This document shows, in pieces, positions 32,042 through 43,282 of a stretch of 64,000 nt of DNA. A model generated the notes under the pieces. That model ran no database searches and was not told where the DNA came from. It saw nothing but the letters and a program-made list of their open reading frames with translations. Each line of letters begins with the position of its first letter. The first letter of the stretch is position 1. Location of the stretch: contig NC_034009.1 in assembly GCF_000346465.2 (NCBI RefSeq), forward strand, positions 6,106,833 to 6,170,832, given 5' to 3'. The DNA comes from Prunus persica. Lineage: Eukaryota > Streptophyta > Magnoliopsida > Rosales > Rosaceae. Both the position numbers and the translations under genes were made by a program.

Positions 32042-34552
32042 ATGGCTATCAACAGAGATTCCACTCCCCCACCAATGATCGGCAAGATTGGCCCTTACAC
32101 TGTGTTCATGACTCCACCCTCCACACCAAAACCACCTGAACCGGTCTTTGATTCCCCCAAGAAGGTGGCCCCACCTCCGGTTCAGCCGCCGCCTCAGCAA
32201 TTGGTGCAGCCTATGGCTGTTTCAGATTCTGCCGCCAATGGCTCTGTCTTGGGGGTTTTTAAGAATGCCGTGAACAAAGTTCAGAAGGGTAATGCATGCT
32301 TTTGTTACTTGTTTTTCTAGTCTTTTTTGTGACTTGTTTTTTTGGTTTTTTGCTGTGCTCTGTTTGGTGGTTGGGAAAGTAGAGGAAAAGGAAGGGAAAT
32401 TGGGGATTGTTCGGCTCGAATGAATGAAATGAAAGAAAACCCAAGATGGGATTTTACTGTAAAGATTTTAGTAAATGGGGAGAAGAATGGGTCTTTGTTA
32501 GGAAAACTAATTTATTTTATTTTATTTAAAATTCTGTGTTGATTTATATCTTTCATGCTTTGGGTGAAAGTAAGCAGAGCTCATTGGTATTTTATAACCT
32601 ATGTCTGATAAGTAAACGGATAATAGATTATGCAGTGTTGTGGTTTCTGTGCTATTTCTTATCTTTTGGTTTGCAGAAACAGAAAAGCAAATATTCAGCA
32701 AGCTGAATTTTCGTTTTATAGTGTCACCAACCCTGCATCATGTATAATTTTTGGTGGATATTTTCTTCGCTACAGCTGATGGTGGTGTGTTTTTGGTTAT
32801 TTTGCAGCACATTCAAGTTTGGATGACCATTTGGCACGTTGGTTTGGGTTGAATCAGTCAAAATATCAGTGGGCACTAGATGATTATTATGAGAGCAAGG
32901 GATTGGTAAGCATTTGATTGCTTGCATTCCTACGACTTATTTACTTTCTGTTGCGATTTTATTCGGTAATGTTTAGCAACTTAAGTTGAATTTGTTGTCA
33001 AATTGAGCACTGTATAGATTGAAGTGTGCAGAGTTTCATTTATTGTATTATTTCATTGTCCTTTCTTTTATTATGCACCCTCGTACAATCAATACTTATG
33101 TATTCTTATCTTATGAAGTCTTCTTTTGCACAATGCTATGAATATTAGGGTTTTCAGATTATCTGGCCAAAAAAGGTTATTGTTTTGCTCCTCTCTGTTT
33201 TTATTTATAAAAACTATTTTATAACAGGTTCTGAACGCAAAGATGGCCAATATGTAGGTCCCTTAAAGCTTTACAGTATGTCAGTATCCTATGTTAAATT
33301 AATCTTGTCATCTGTAAAAAGGTCATTCTGGGGATGTTATAGTAGTATTGACATTTTGCAACTTCAAACTCTTATTGAGACTTGGTGGTCAAACTTCAGC
33401 AATAATCGATATAATATGATTCGCATCATGGTACAAGGGTAAAGGAATACTGGTGATAAGAAAAGAAAGCGCGTAATTACACTACAAACACTTGTTCCTC
33501 TTTCCATGTTAAACAGAATGACCAGAGTATTCAATTTTAATTTAACCAGTTTAAGTATTAATTTGCTACTCAGTCGTAAGATATTTTGCAAGAACATCGT
33601 CTTTTTTTTTCTTTTTTGTAAAATGTAAGCAGGGATAATCTACAAAGAACATATCTGATATGTAATAAAAGTATTGAAGTTGCTTAGAATGTGCCCAATG
33701 AGTGCTAAACTTGTGTTGAATAAGTTCAGCCTTATGACTTCTGGTCTTCAAGGTTTCTACTTGTGTTTTAGAGCATCTTGACTTTAGCATCTTGACTTTC
33801 TGATTCTGCAGTAGTGACCTTGTTAGAGAAGCACCTGTGTTTTATGAGTTGTAGGCGGGTCCCTTCTCTGTTTCTAATTAATATTTGTCTGTATACATGG
33901 ACCTCTTGCATTTTCTAAAACTAGATCCACAACGCTTCTAGAGTTATGTTAGTTGTTATTATCACCCCAAGTTTCTTAATTACAAAATCCATCAGCGGTT
34001 TACTGCACAATAACCCCCACTTTTAGTTTTCACATACTTAGCTCCCCTTAACTATTGATTTTTACTCCCCACTTTGTATTTTTTTCCCGTCCTTTTCCAC
34101 TGCCTTCCTCTGATGTGAGAACCATAACAGATGTTCTCTCCGTGGTTGAAATCCCTACCTCACTAATACCCCCTGTACTTATTTGGGGCAGGTTGTCAAT
34201 GCGAGTACTGAAATAGAAGGTAGGTCCTTCCAGTCATTGTATTCGTTCTTCTAACCCTAAGGGCTGTTAGTGTAACTTGCTCTCCAGCATTAAGAGGCAC
34301 TTCATCTGAAAATACGAGTCAGATTGAAATAGGTTGAAATAACTATTTTAATTTAACAATTGCCTATATTCGAGGATACTGTGCATATGCTTTTTCATTT
34401 TGGGATAGTATTTTGCCAACTTGAATTCATGATAACATTTAGCTTATTAACCTTTTTTTGTTATTTATAACCAATGACTTGATCCTTGTACTTGATTGCA
34501 GGAGAAGGGCGAGAAACCAAAAGAGAGATCTAGCAAAATGCAGAGTGTGTGA
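32042..34552 (+). CDS. Small uncharacterised plant protein, 3 exons, 131 aa
   Basis: The exons 32042-32288, 32808-32905 and 34502-34552 join in frame with GT-AG borders. I do not recognise a named family. The N-terminal half is Pro-rich (MAINRDSTPPPMIGKIGPY, then runs of PPP and QPPPQQ) and probably disordered. The second exon encodes a compact, Trp/Tyr-rich segment (SSLDDHLARWFGLNQSKYQW, followed by ALDDYYESKG) that looks like the conserved core. The C-terminus is a short charged tail. There is no signal peptide, membrane segment or enzyme motif. A CT-rich 5' leader precedes the ATG. The last exon and its 3' flank exist as a second copy at 45590-46215, so the gene took part in a local duplication. 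Intracellular location is likely; function unknown. Confidence 0.85.
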
Positions 34553-35484
34553 CGTGCTAACTGGACAGGTAAAGGTAACATGATGTTTAAATTCCATGTT
34601 TTTTTAGCTTTTCAACTGTGAAAATATATGTTGGCTTGCAGAATTAATTGCAAGGGAGAGCTCGTGCAGACATCTTTTGAGTATAGTACATCTAAATAGT
34701 TATGTATGGAGTAGAAGTGCATCTGGGTACACACAGAGTCCAACCAAGTTTCGGGGTTCTGGTTATGCAATTCTCTGCCTTCTGCGACAGCTGAGTTTGG
34801 TTATCTAACAGTTTGTAAGTCGTGTATCTCATCTAAATATATAGTTTTCAGCCAAACTTGTGTTCTTGTACTCCTTTAAGCTGCCAGCTTATTATTTTTT
34901 TTTTTTTGTGGGTTATGTACCATCGGCTTGTTGGTGTATTTGTATTATTCGTGAAGGCTATAATTTGCAGCTTATGATTGTGAAATTAATTTTTTGGGTA
35001 TGTTTTCTTCTTGTTCCTCAACTCTGCTGAATTACAGCTTTCCTCAACTCAAAATCATAACTATGATATCAGTTTCTAATCGTTTAAGAGGGCAGGTTTT
35101 TTGTTTTTGGTTTCCCCGATTCTTGGAACCCAATAAATCAGTAGTGTTCTGTGTATGAGACAAGATCGGGTAATGTACTAACAACGTAAGCTGCCTAGAG
35201 ACGGATCAGATAACTTGGTGGATGATTATCACTGCTCTGAAACTAAAACGGCAGTCTTCTTGTCAAATTTAGACTTAAAAGGGCAGTTTCTCAAGTGCAG
35301 TGCTTCATGTTTTTCTGGTATGGAGAAATCCTATATGGCCTATGGTCTATGCGACATGATATAGCCAGTGTGAGAACGGGTGTAGACAAGTTTTCTCCTT
35401 TATGACATGGTCGCTATCTTTATCAAAAAAAAGGCATGCTCGCCCTCTCTCTTTCTGAATATAAGTGATATTCTAAACTATAAC
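34553..35484 (+). other. 3' region of the 32-kb gene
   Basis: Probable 3' UTR and downstream DNA; 'aacccaataaatcag' near 35128 includes an AATAAA polyadenylation-like word. The part up to about 35170 is duplicated at 45790-46215. No other gene seen. Confidence 0.5.
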
Positions 35485-35605
35485 GAGAAGGAGGGTTTTC
35501 ACACAGAGTACTAAGGTATCACGAGAATTCGAATTCAAGACTCCTGGTCAATCTGGACTGCAAGTCAAGACCATTTTTCAGTAGACTCAACCTCGTTGGC
35601 GACAT
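35485..35605 (-). mobile_element. tRNA-derived SINE, family A copy 3
   Basis: On the minus strand it shows 'aatggtcttgacttgcagtc', then 'cttgaattcgaattctcg' in the B-box position, then 'gtgtgaaaaccctcc', in the same order as the copy at 5399-5542. Ends are approximate. Confidence 0.7.
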
Positions 35606-35909
35606 TGTCTCTCTTTCATTGTTCATAGTCATATATTAAAACCGTCGGTGGCATTTACCTGACCGCAAACCATATTAACCAGAAATTGACCACACAACTC
35701 TGAAAATGTCATATGCTCTGTTTTTCTTCTAGTCTTTTATTACTAGAAAATTACAATGACAGAGAATTAAACTTTTTCTCTAGTTCTAACATTAATTGGG
35801 TTCTAAAATATCTTAACTCTCAGTCTCTCCATTTATGAAAATTGAGTAGAAAGTTGGTAATAGGGTTGGATTTTAAATCACTCTCTAGGATGACATTAAT
35901 GTATTATTA

Positions 35910-36455
35910 GAGCATTTCCAGAAAGGGACCAAGGGGAGGGCTTTTGGGGGGGGGTTGTGAGGACCCAGCAACCTGAGCTGGCCTGAGGGCAAAGCTTGCC
36001 TGAGTGCTGGCCCAAGTTTTAAAGTGCCGCCAATGGCTCTCTTCCATGTGTTGCATTCTGGGCTCTTTGATAAGATTTTTTCTTTCAATCCAATGATAGC
36101 CAATTTTGTGCAATAAAAAATGAAAAAAAAAAACCAAAAAATTACTGATTTTTTTTTTCTATAAATACCAACCAATACTCTATATGAATTTTGAAATTTA
36201 TTTGAAATTTGAAACCAAAATTCTTATCCGATATGAATAGTATTGACGCGTAGGAACCCAAAAATCTTATTCGAAAATATTATCAAAATTAATTTTTTAG
36301 GTAAAAAGAGTTGTAAAAAAATAAAAAAATAAATAGTATTTGCCATGGTAAAGGGTAACTGCTGAAAACACACATTGTTTTTTGTAAGGGCAACCACTAT
36401 TCATGTGAATAGTAGCTCCCCAAGTGCCATAGCAAGGGGCAAACTGGAAGTGCTC
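35910..36455. mobile_element. Tourist-like MITE with TTA target duplication
   Basis: It begins 'gagcatttccag' and ends with the inverse 'ctggaagtgctc'. TTA is repeated at 35907-35909 and 36456-36458. It is about 546 bases, with no open frame of interest. A three-base TTA duplication points to PIF/Harbinger-type MITEs. It ends about 360 bases before the MAPKK start codon. Confidence 0.7.
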
Positions 36456-36520
36456 TTATGTACTAGTTTAAAACTCAAAATTCCATGACAATTAATTCTT
36501 TATTTATTTTTACTTTCATT

Positions 36521-36522
<2 letters not shown>

Positions 36523-36566
<44 letters not shown>
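36523..36566. repeat. GA microsatellite upstream of MAPKK
   Basis: About 22 GA units. GA repeats in plant promoters can bind BBR/BPC factors; any role here is inference. Confidence 0.95.
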
Positions 36567-36568
<2 letters not shown>

Positions 36569-36743
36569 GAACACTGGGATTTTTACTAATTAATATTATA
36601 TAAAAGATAATTATGTTTAAATTAATTAATAAAACAATGGAAAATAATCCTAAACCGAAAAAGTTGGGATCCATTTGGATGATGCCGGCTGCTTGGCCCG
36701 CAAGTTCTTTTCTCTTCTACTTCTATTTGGAAAAAGGAAAGCC

Positions 36744-36751
36744 TTTATAAA
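36744..36751 (+). promoter_or_regulatory. TATA box of MAPKK gene
   Basis: TTTATAAA lies 64 bases before the ATG, followed by a C/A-rich leader (repeated 'ccactcc'). Confidence 0.6.
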
Positions 36752-36814
36752 CAATCCACTCCACTCCACTCCACTCCCACACCACCAACACATCCCCAAC
36801 CAAATTAGAAACAA

Positions 36815-37780
36815 ATGGCTCTCATTCAACAACGCCGCCAGCTTAATCTCCGCCTCCCCTTTCCCGAACCCTCCGAGTGCCGCCCATGTTTCTCCGTTCC
36901 CCTTCCTCCCACCACCGCCGTCACAAACAAATCTTCCTTCGGTGCTATCTCCGCCGCCGATATCGAGAAACTCCAAGTCCTCGGCTACGGTAACAGCGGC
37001 ACCGTCTACAAGGTAAATCACAAGCGGACTTCCACCACCTACGCTCTCAAACTCGTCCATAGCGACTCCAACGACTCCACAGTCCGCCGTCAGCTCTTCC
37101 ACGAGATGGAGATCCTCCGCCACACCGACTCTCCCCATGTCGTCCGCTGCCACGCTATCTTTGAGAAGTCGTCGGGAGATATCGGGATCCTCATAGAGTA
37201 CATAGACTCCGGCACCCTCGAGACCTTGCTTAAAGCCCAAGGCACCTTCTCCGAGCCCAATCTTGCCCACGTCGCCCGCCAAGTTCTTAAAGGCCTCAAC
37301 TACCTCCACACCAACAAGATCATCCACCGCAACATCAAACCCGCAAATGTTTTGGTGAACAGCAACATGGAAGTGAAAATCGCCGACTTTGGCGTGAGCA
37401 AGATCCTATGCCTGACCTCGGACCCCTGCAATTCCTATGTGGGTACTTGTGCTTACATGAGCCCGGAAAGATTTGACCCGGATACTTACGGCGGCAATTA
37501 CAGTGGCTACGCCGGTGACATATGGAGCCTAGGGCTAACCCTGATGGAGCTTTACATGGGTCACTTTCCGTTGTTGCCTCCGGGTCAGAAACCCGACTGG
37601 GCCACGCTTATGTGCGCCATATGTTTTGGAGAGCCGCCGAGCTTGCCCGAGGGGGTGTCGGAGGAGTTTCGGAGTTTCATGGAATGTTGCTTGCAGATGG
37701 AGTCTGAAATGCGGTGGACCGCCGCTCAGCTTTTGACCCACCCGTTCGTCTCTAAAGATCCCAGTATATCCGTTTCCTGA
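36815..37780 (+). CDS. Group-D-like MAP kinase kinase with HRN catalytic loop, 321 aa
   Basis: A single-exon MAPKK resembling the plant MKK7/MKK9 group. In order: a basic-hydrophobic MAPK docking site (RRQLNLRLPF, residues 7-16), glycine loop GYGNSG, ATP lysine K79 (YALKLVH), DFG at 191-193, activation motif T201-x5-S207 (LTSDPCNSYVGT) and the APE-equivalent SPERFD. Length and lack of introns fit the group. The oddity is the catalytic loop. It reads HRNIKPANVLVN, so residue 173 (codon AAC, 37331-37333) is Asn where active kinases have the catalytic base Asp. A single G-to-A change from GAC would do this. All other landmarks and the full frame are kept, so it may be a recent loss-of-function allele, a functional pseudokinase, or a sequencing error. 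Codon use is GC-rich relative to neighbours. It would act in the cytoplasm or nucleus downstream of MAPKKKs. Confidence 0.93.
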   Translation: MALIQQRRQLNLRLPFPEPSECRPCFSVPLPPTTAVTNKSSFGAISAADIEKLQVLGYGNSGTVYKVNHKRTSTTYALKLVHSDSNDSTVRRQLFHEMEILRHTDSPHVVRCHAIFEKSSGDIGILIEYIDSGTLETLLKAQGTFSEPNLAHVARQVLKGLNYLHTNKIIHRNIKPANVLVNSNMEVKIADFGVSKILCLTSDPCNSYVGTCAYMSPERFDPDTYGGNYSGYAGDIWSLGLTLMELYMGHFPLLPPGQKPDWATLMCAICFGEPPSLPEGVSEEFRSFMECCLQMESEMRWTAAQLLTHPFVSKDPSISVS

Positions 37781-38790
37781 TGGGTTGCTGGATTTGTACA
37801 CGAGTAACCGTTTGTAGGGTTCTGAGTTTTGTGTATATACTGGGCCGGATTCGGATTCGGATTCTTTCTTTATGAAATTACTTAATTTTCTTTCAATCTT
37901 TTCAAGTTGCTGATGTGCATCCTACTGTTTATCTTTACTTAAACTTGATTAAGAGAATGCAAATCAAATTTCCTGTGCTTCTTTCAATTAATTCTGGCTA
38001 AAACATCATCAAGTTAATTAACTGACTTTCCAAGTAACTAGAAAGGTCACTTTAGTTTTGCAATAGGGATGTGGTATTTGAATTACATGGATTGGAAGTT
38101 CCTGTGTCTTTCCAGAGTTTCCTCTCTGCCCTTTTGAGTTTTCTTCTCTTTTATTGCTTTCTAGAAGTTAATCCATCAATTTTTAGGAATTTTCAAACAC
38201 TAGGCACTTGTGCTTTCTCAAACTCCTACAATGCTGATTTTCAAATATCTGATGGAAGTTGGTACTGATTATAATGTTGTAGCCAAAGTTACCTTTGATC
38301 TTCATTCCTTGGCTTTCCTTGTCTTTTCCTGATCAAGAGACGAGCCCGTACGTCGTTTGCAATATGTCCATATGTTGACTTCCTGTCACTTATATAACTA
38401 TGCAACCATTGATTCCTTAAACCTAAATGTGAATCATACTTAGGTAAAGTTTCCCTTGTCTCATTTGCTGTTCTTTCTGCTTACTGATTATAGTATCCTG
38501 GGACTTATCACTTGTGTTTGCTTCTTCATATGTAGTCAAAATAGGATATAATAAAGCAAGGTTTCAGCTAAGAATCTATTTGGAGCTTCAATACTATCGT
38601 AATGCTTTAACTTAAATGTTCATTTGAAAGCTGGCCTTGTCATCACAATGTTCTTCACTTTGAGCTCTGTATGAAATCCACATGCAATGTTCCTTCACCT
38701 TGTTGAAAATACTTTGTCATGTGCAAATCTAAATTCTGCTAGTCTTGCACATTTGGGAGTTTGTTAAATGATTTTTATTCTATTGTAATC
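37781..38790. other. MAPKK 3' region and intergenic DNA
   Basis: The first ~130 bases are probable 3' UTR. From about 38470 the sequence matches the region upstream of the intact kinase at 48.2 kb (shared words such as 'gggacttatc' and 'gtttgcttctt'), so it belongs to the duplicated block. No gene otherwise. Confidence 0.5.
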
Positions 38791-38842
38791 TATCTCCTGA
38801 ATAGTGTCAAGGGGAGAGATCGCTGCCATTGCTCCTTGGGTA

Positions 38843-38848
<6 letters not shown>

Positions 38849-38883
<35 letters not shown>

Positions 38884-38892
38884 TCTCCCTCC
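38849..38892. repeat. CT microsatellite
   Basis: A CT run just after the donor site of the pseudogene's first intron. A shorter CT run also follows the pseudogene stop (45164-45190) and, in decayed form, the intact sister's stop (49990-50012). Confidence 0.9.
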
Positions 38893-39381
38893 AAATATTT
38901 CCTGTTCTGATTTCGTTTACTCAGATTTCAAGTAAACATGCCAAGGATTCTTACATTTTGCAGCAATCATATTTGTGATGAAGATTGTTATCTTCATTGT
39001 AGTAAAGAAGATATTAACTTGGAAAGGAAGCAGCTCTTTCAATCCAGACTTCCTGACACTCACAATGGACAAGTTTCTAAATGATATGGAAAGAGAGAAG
39101 CCCATCAGGTTTACTACTCAACAACTGCGGATAGCAACTGATAACTTCACCCATTTGTTGAGTTCAGGAGGTTCCGGTGCAGTTTATAAAGGGGTATTTG
39201 GCAATGGAACCCATGTAGCAGTGAAGGTTCTAAATGGGAGCCCAGACAAGAGAACTGAGGAACAATTCATGGCAGAAGTTAGTACAATTGGAAGAATTCA
39301 CCAGTTCAATCTGGTCCGTCTTTATTGCTTCTGCTTTGAGAGACATCTCAGAGCACTTGTTTATGAGTACATGCCAAATGG

Positions 39382-39570
39382 AGTCAAATATATAAGGATA
39401 TATGGTGAATTTCTGATATATTATTCTTCTCTCAAAGGAGGTGTATATATAGTGTACAATGTCTTTTTACCCAAGGAAAAGATAAAAGCTAATCCTAATA
39501 GAACAAGTAATACAATATTTACAAGAATCTTTATATTAATTTCCTATCTAAAATAGGACTCACGCCAACA
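39382..39570 (-). repeat. Copia 3' LTR
   Basis: On the minus strand it runs from TGTTGGCGTG to 'tatttgact'. It is near-identical to 44174-44359. Confidence 0.95.
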
Positions 39571-39577
39571 CTCCCCC

Positions 39578-42500
39578 TCAGGTTGGTGCGTAGATGTCAC
39601 CAATGCCCAACTTGTCAAGTGAGTCACTAAATACATGGCTAGACACTGCTTTAGTCAAAATATCTACAAGTTGTTCCTCTGATTTCACATGTGGTACACT
39701 AATCACATTGCTTTCCAATTTTTCATTAATAAAATGTCTATCAATCTCCATATGTTTAGTACGATCATGTTGGACTGGATTATTAGCTATGTCAATTGCA
39801 GCTTGATTATCACAATACAATTTCATGGCATCTTTAGCCACGAAGCCCAATTCCTTTAATAATTTTCGAATCCACAACATCTCACATACGCCATGAACCA
39901 TGCTTCGATACTCAGCTTCCGCACTGGACAAAGAACAAACCTTCTGTTTCTTGCTTCGCCAAGTAACAAGGTTACCACCCACAAATGTAAAATAACCTGA
40001 TGTTGAACGCCTATCAGTTCGATTTCCTGCCCAATCGGCATCTGTAAAACCTTCAATTTCCAAATGTCCATGTTTTGAGAACATCAGCCATTTGCCAGGT
40101 GCAGGCTTTAGATACTGTAAAATTCGCATAACTGCTTCCATATGAACTTCACTAGGCGAATGCATAAATTGACTCACAACACTAACAGCATAAGCAATAT
40201 CTGGCCTGGTGTGAGATAAATAAATAAGTCTTCCAACTAACCTATGATACCTGTCTTTATTAGTTGGAACTTGATCTGGAAGAATCTCAAGATTATGGTT
40301 CTGCACAATAGGAGTATCAGCAGGTTTACACCCAAGCATCCCAGTTTCATTCAATAAATCTAACACATATTTTCTTTGTGACAAGAAAATACCATGTTGA
40401 GATCTAGCCACTTCAATTCCCAAAAAATATTTCAACCTTCCAAGATCCTTCATCTCAAACTCAGTTGATAAATAATGTTTCAATTTATCAATCTCTTCTG
40501 TATCATCATCTGTTATTATCATATCATCAACATATATAATTAAAACAGTGATCTTCCCTTTCCTCCTCTTCAGAAACAAAGTATGATTTGCATTGCTTTG
40601 ACGATAACCGTATTTCTTCATGGCATAACTGAATTTACCAAACCAAGCTCTAGGAGACTGCTTCAACCCATAGAGTGACTTCCTCAACTTGCACACCAAA
40701 TTTGGATTTTCAGATAGATCAAATCCTGGAGGTAGGCTCATATAAACTTCTTCCTTCAATTCTCCATGTAGGAAAGCATTTTTTACATCAAATTGTTGGA
40801 GTGGCCAATCTAAATTTATTGCAAGCGATATTAGAACACGAACTGTGTTTATTTTTGCAATTGGTGCAAAAGTTTCCTGATAATCAACACCATATGTCTG
40901 AGTATATCCTTTGGCAACCAATCTCGCCTTGTATCTATCAATGATACCATCTACCTTGTGTTTAATTGTGAAAATCCATCTGCATCCAACTGGTCGTTTT
41001 CCTTGTGGCAATGAAACTAAATCCCAAGTTTGATTTTTTTTCAAAGCCAACATCTCTTCATCCATAGCTTTCTTCCATTGAGGAGCAGCCAAAGCATCTT
41101 GCACTTTAGATGGAATAAATTCAGTTGTCATATGATTAGCAAAAACTGCACATGCTTCAGATAATCGATGAGTAGAGACATAGTTTGCAATTGGGTAGTT
41201 CGACTTCTTTAAATTTTCAGGTGAAAAACGATCTGGTGGAATTCCTCTATTACGTCTGGGAGGCAATTGATACCTTGTTTCTGCAACACTATCAATATCA
41301 TTTGTAATTAAATTGTTAGTATTAATCAAATTTGGTTCTGTACTTACCTCAGGGTTATCCGAAGCCTCAGGAATTTGGACAGGTACTGTTGGTGTAGAAG
41401 AGGGAGAACAATTATGTAGGATATGTGGAGTTGCAGGGAACAAAGTGGGGTTAGCAACATGTGACGCCAGGTACTCAACTGACGTGACTGCATTTTCTTT
41501 TTCATTGCAGATCACTTCTTCTCTTTCTATGGTAATATCAGGCAACATAATTGTCCAATTCCAATTCTGCTCTTCAATATTCTCCTTCTCCCCCTGAAGA
41601 GGAGAGTTGGATTCATGATGAAAATACATGGACAACTCTGAGAAAGTGACATCCATTGTGACATACGTACGCTGTGTCGGAGGATGGTAGCATCGATATC
41701 CTTTGGAATATGGGGAGAAACCCACAAACACACATTTAAGAGCACATGGATCCAATTTAGACCGTAGGTGTTTAAGGATGTGAACGTAGGCTATACAACC
41801 AAAAATACGGGGATGGAGAGTCAGGACTGACGGTAGGGGATGTGTCGAAGTCAAAACATCCAGTGGTGTCTTGTATCCATGGACAGAAGAGGGCATACGA
41901 TTTAATAAATACACTACATATAATATAGCATCACTCCAAAACATCGTAGGCATATGAGCTTCTATCAAAATACTCCTGGCCGTCTCAAGAATATGACGAT
42001 TTTTCCGTTCAGCAACCCTATTTTGTTGAGGGGTATAGGGGCATGTAATTTCATGGAGAAGACCGTTATCCTGAAAGAAAGACACAAAATCATGATTCAC
42101 ATATTCACCTCCATTATCTGATGGCAGAAACTGAATTTTTTTGGAGAATTGTGTCTGAACCATTTGATAAAATTGCTTGAAGAGACCAAAAACCTTACTT
42201 TTATTTTTCATAAAATATATCCATGTCATTCTCGTATAATCATCAACGAAAGTCACAAACCATCTAATGCTAGAGATTGTAGAGACTGGGGAAGGACCCC
42301 ATACATCAGAATGAATAAGAGCAAAAGGTTTATCATTCTTATTGAAACTAATAGGGTATGAAACACGGTGACTCTTGGCAAGAATACAAGTTTCACACTG
42401 AAGACTAGAAATATCCAAATCCAAAAATAGAGCTGGAAATAAATGTTTTAAATAACCAAAAGAAGCATGTCCTAAACGCCAATGCCATAACCAAATTTGT

Positions 42501-43282
42501 TTCTTCTTGTCTGCAGCTGAGTCATGAGCATTAAGGGCCTTTCCTGTGCAAGCATCATCCACATAATATAGTCCTCCTCTCTTAGTACCACGCCCAATTA
42601 TTTCCTGGGTTCGAATATCCTGAAGAAGGCAAAACAAGGGATAGATTAATACAAAATAATTTAATTGTTCAGTCACTTGTCCAACAGATAATAAATTCTG
42701 AGATAAAGAAGGAACAAGAAGAACATGTTCCAAAGTTAAATTTGGAGAAAGATCAACTGTGCCTGCCCCAGTCACAGGGTAGGATTGGCCATTCGCATTA
42801 GCCATACTAGTAAGGCTAGGAGTAGTAGGAGTCTTCAAATTTGTCGAGTCAAATGTCATGTGATTTGAAGCTTCTGAATCAATAATCCAACCAGAACCAA
42901 TACCTAAGCCAGTAACAGCAGCAAAAGCACTACCTGAGGTATTAGAAGAAGTGCCCGAATCACCTGTAGGGAGGGCGGCAAAACCTGGAGGAACAATGAA
43001 GGAGGAGACAGATGACATATGGGAAGCTTGTGGGACAGAAGGGTCGGGAGATCCTATGCAGAGTGCGACCTTGCCTTGTGCGTATCGTTCAGCGGCTACT
43101 TTGGCCTTGTTACGCTCCTTGACTTCATCCCACCATTCTGGATAGCCATGTAATTTAAAACAATCAGTTACAAAGTGATTCGTGCTATTGCAATGAGTAC
43201 ACCTTTCGCCATTTTGAGGTTTAACTCGTTGTGGACCATTGGGTCTTAATTGTAGAATTAGCAGATTTGTAGGAACAGGCAA
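39578..43282 (-). CDS. Copia pol polyprotein, open frame of about 1234 codons
   Basis: In order on the minus strand: zinc knuckle CTHCNSTNHFVTDC; protease WIIDSEASNHMT; pre-integrase LWHWRLGHASFG; integrase core (FVDDYTRMTW, LPSDNGGEY, TPQQNRVAERKNR); reverse transcriptase (WIFTIKHKVDG, QFDVKNAFLHGEL, YVDDMI); RNase H (ADWAGNRTDRRSTSGY, EAEYRSM, YCDNQAAIDIANNP). This is the Ty1/copia order. The protease active site is normally D-S-G and here reads D-S-E, which should disable processing. The RT is full length with YVDD intact. Start is not defined because it would be translated as a fusion with gag, which is broken. It ends beside the polypurine tract. Confidence 0.95.
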   Translation of the reverse strand: MPVPTNLLILQLRPNGPQRVKPQNGERCTHCNSTNHFVTDCFKLHGYPEWWDEVKERNKAKVAAERYAQGKVALCIGSPDPSVPQASHMSSVSSFIVPPGFAALPTGDSGTSSNTSGSAFAAVTGLGIGSGWIIDSEASNHMTFDSTNLKTPTTPSLTSMANANGQSYPVTGAGTVDLSPNLTLEHVLLVPSLSQNLLSVGQVTEQLNYFVLIYPLFCLLQDIRTQEIIGRGTKRGGLYYVDDACTGKALNAHDSAADKKKQIWLWHWRLGHASFGYLKHLFPALFLDLDISSLQCETCILAKSHRVSYPISFNKNDKPFALIHSDVWGPSPVSTISSIRWFVTFVDDYTRMTWIYFMKNKSKVFGLFKQFYQMVQTQFSKKIQFLPSDNGGEYVNHDFVSFFQDNGLLHEITCPYTPQQNRVAERKNRHILETARSILIEAHMPTMFWSDAILYVVYLLNRMPSSVHGYKTPLDVLTSTHPLPSVLTLHPRIFGCIAYVHILKHLRSKLDPCALKCVFVGFSPYSKGYRCYHPPTQRTYVTMDVTFSELSMYFHHESNSPLQGEKENIEEQNWNWTIMLPDITIEREEVICNEKENAVTSVEYLASHVANPTLFPATPHILHNCSPSSTPTVPVQIPEASDNPEVSTEPNLINTNNLITNDIDSVAETRYQLPPRRNRGIPPDRFSPENLKKSNYPIANYVSTHRLSEACAVFANHMTTEFIPSKVQDALAAPQWKKAMDEEMLALKKNQTWDLVSLPQGKRPVGCRWIFTIKHKVDGIIDRYKARLVAKGYTQTYGVDYQETFAPIAKINTVRVLISLAINLDWPLQQFDVKNAFLHGELKEEVYMSLPPGFDLSENPNLVCKLRKSLYGLKQSPRAWFGKFSYAMKKYGYRQSNANHTLFLKRRKGKITVLIIYVDDMIITDDDTEEIDKLKHYLSTEFEMKDLGRLKYFLGIEVARSQHGIFLSQRKYVLDLLNETGMLGCKPADTPIVQNHNLEILPDQVPTNKDRYHRLVGRLIYLSHTRPDIAYAVSVVSQFMHSPSEVHMEAVMRILQYLKPAPGKWLMFSKHGHLEIEGFTDADWAGNRTDRRSTSGYFTFVGGNLVTWRSKKQKVCSLSSAEAEYRSMVHGVCEMLWIRKLLKELGFVAKDAMKLYCDNQAAIDIANNPVQHDRTKHMEIDRHFINEKLESNVISVPHVKSEEQLVDILTKAVSSHVFSDSLDKLGIGDIYAPT

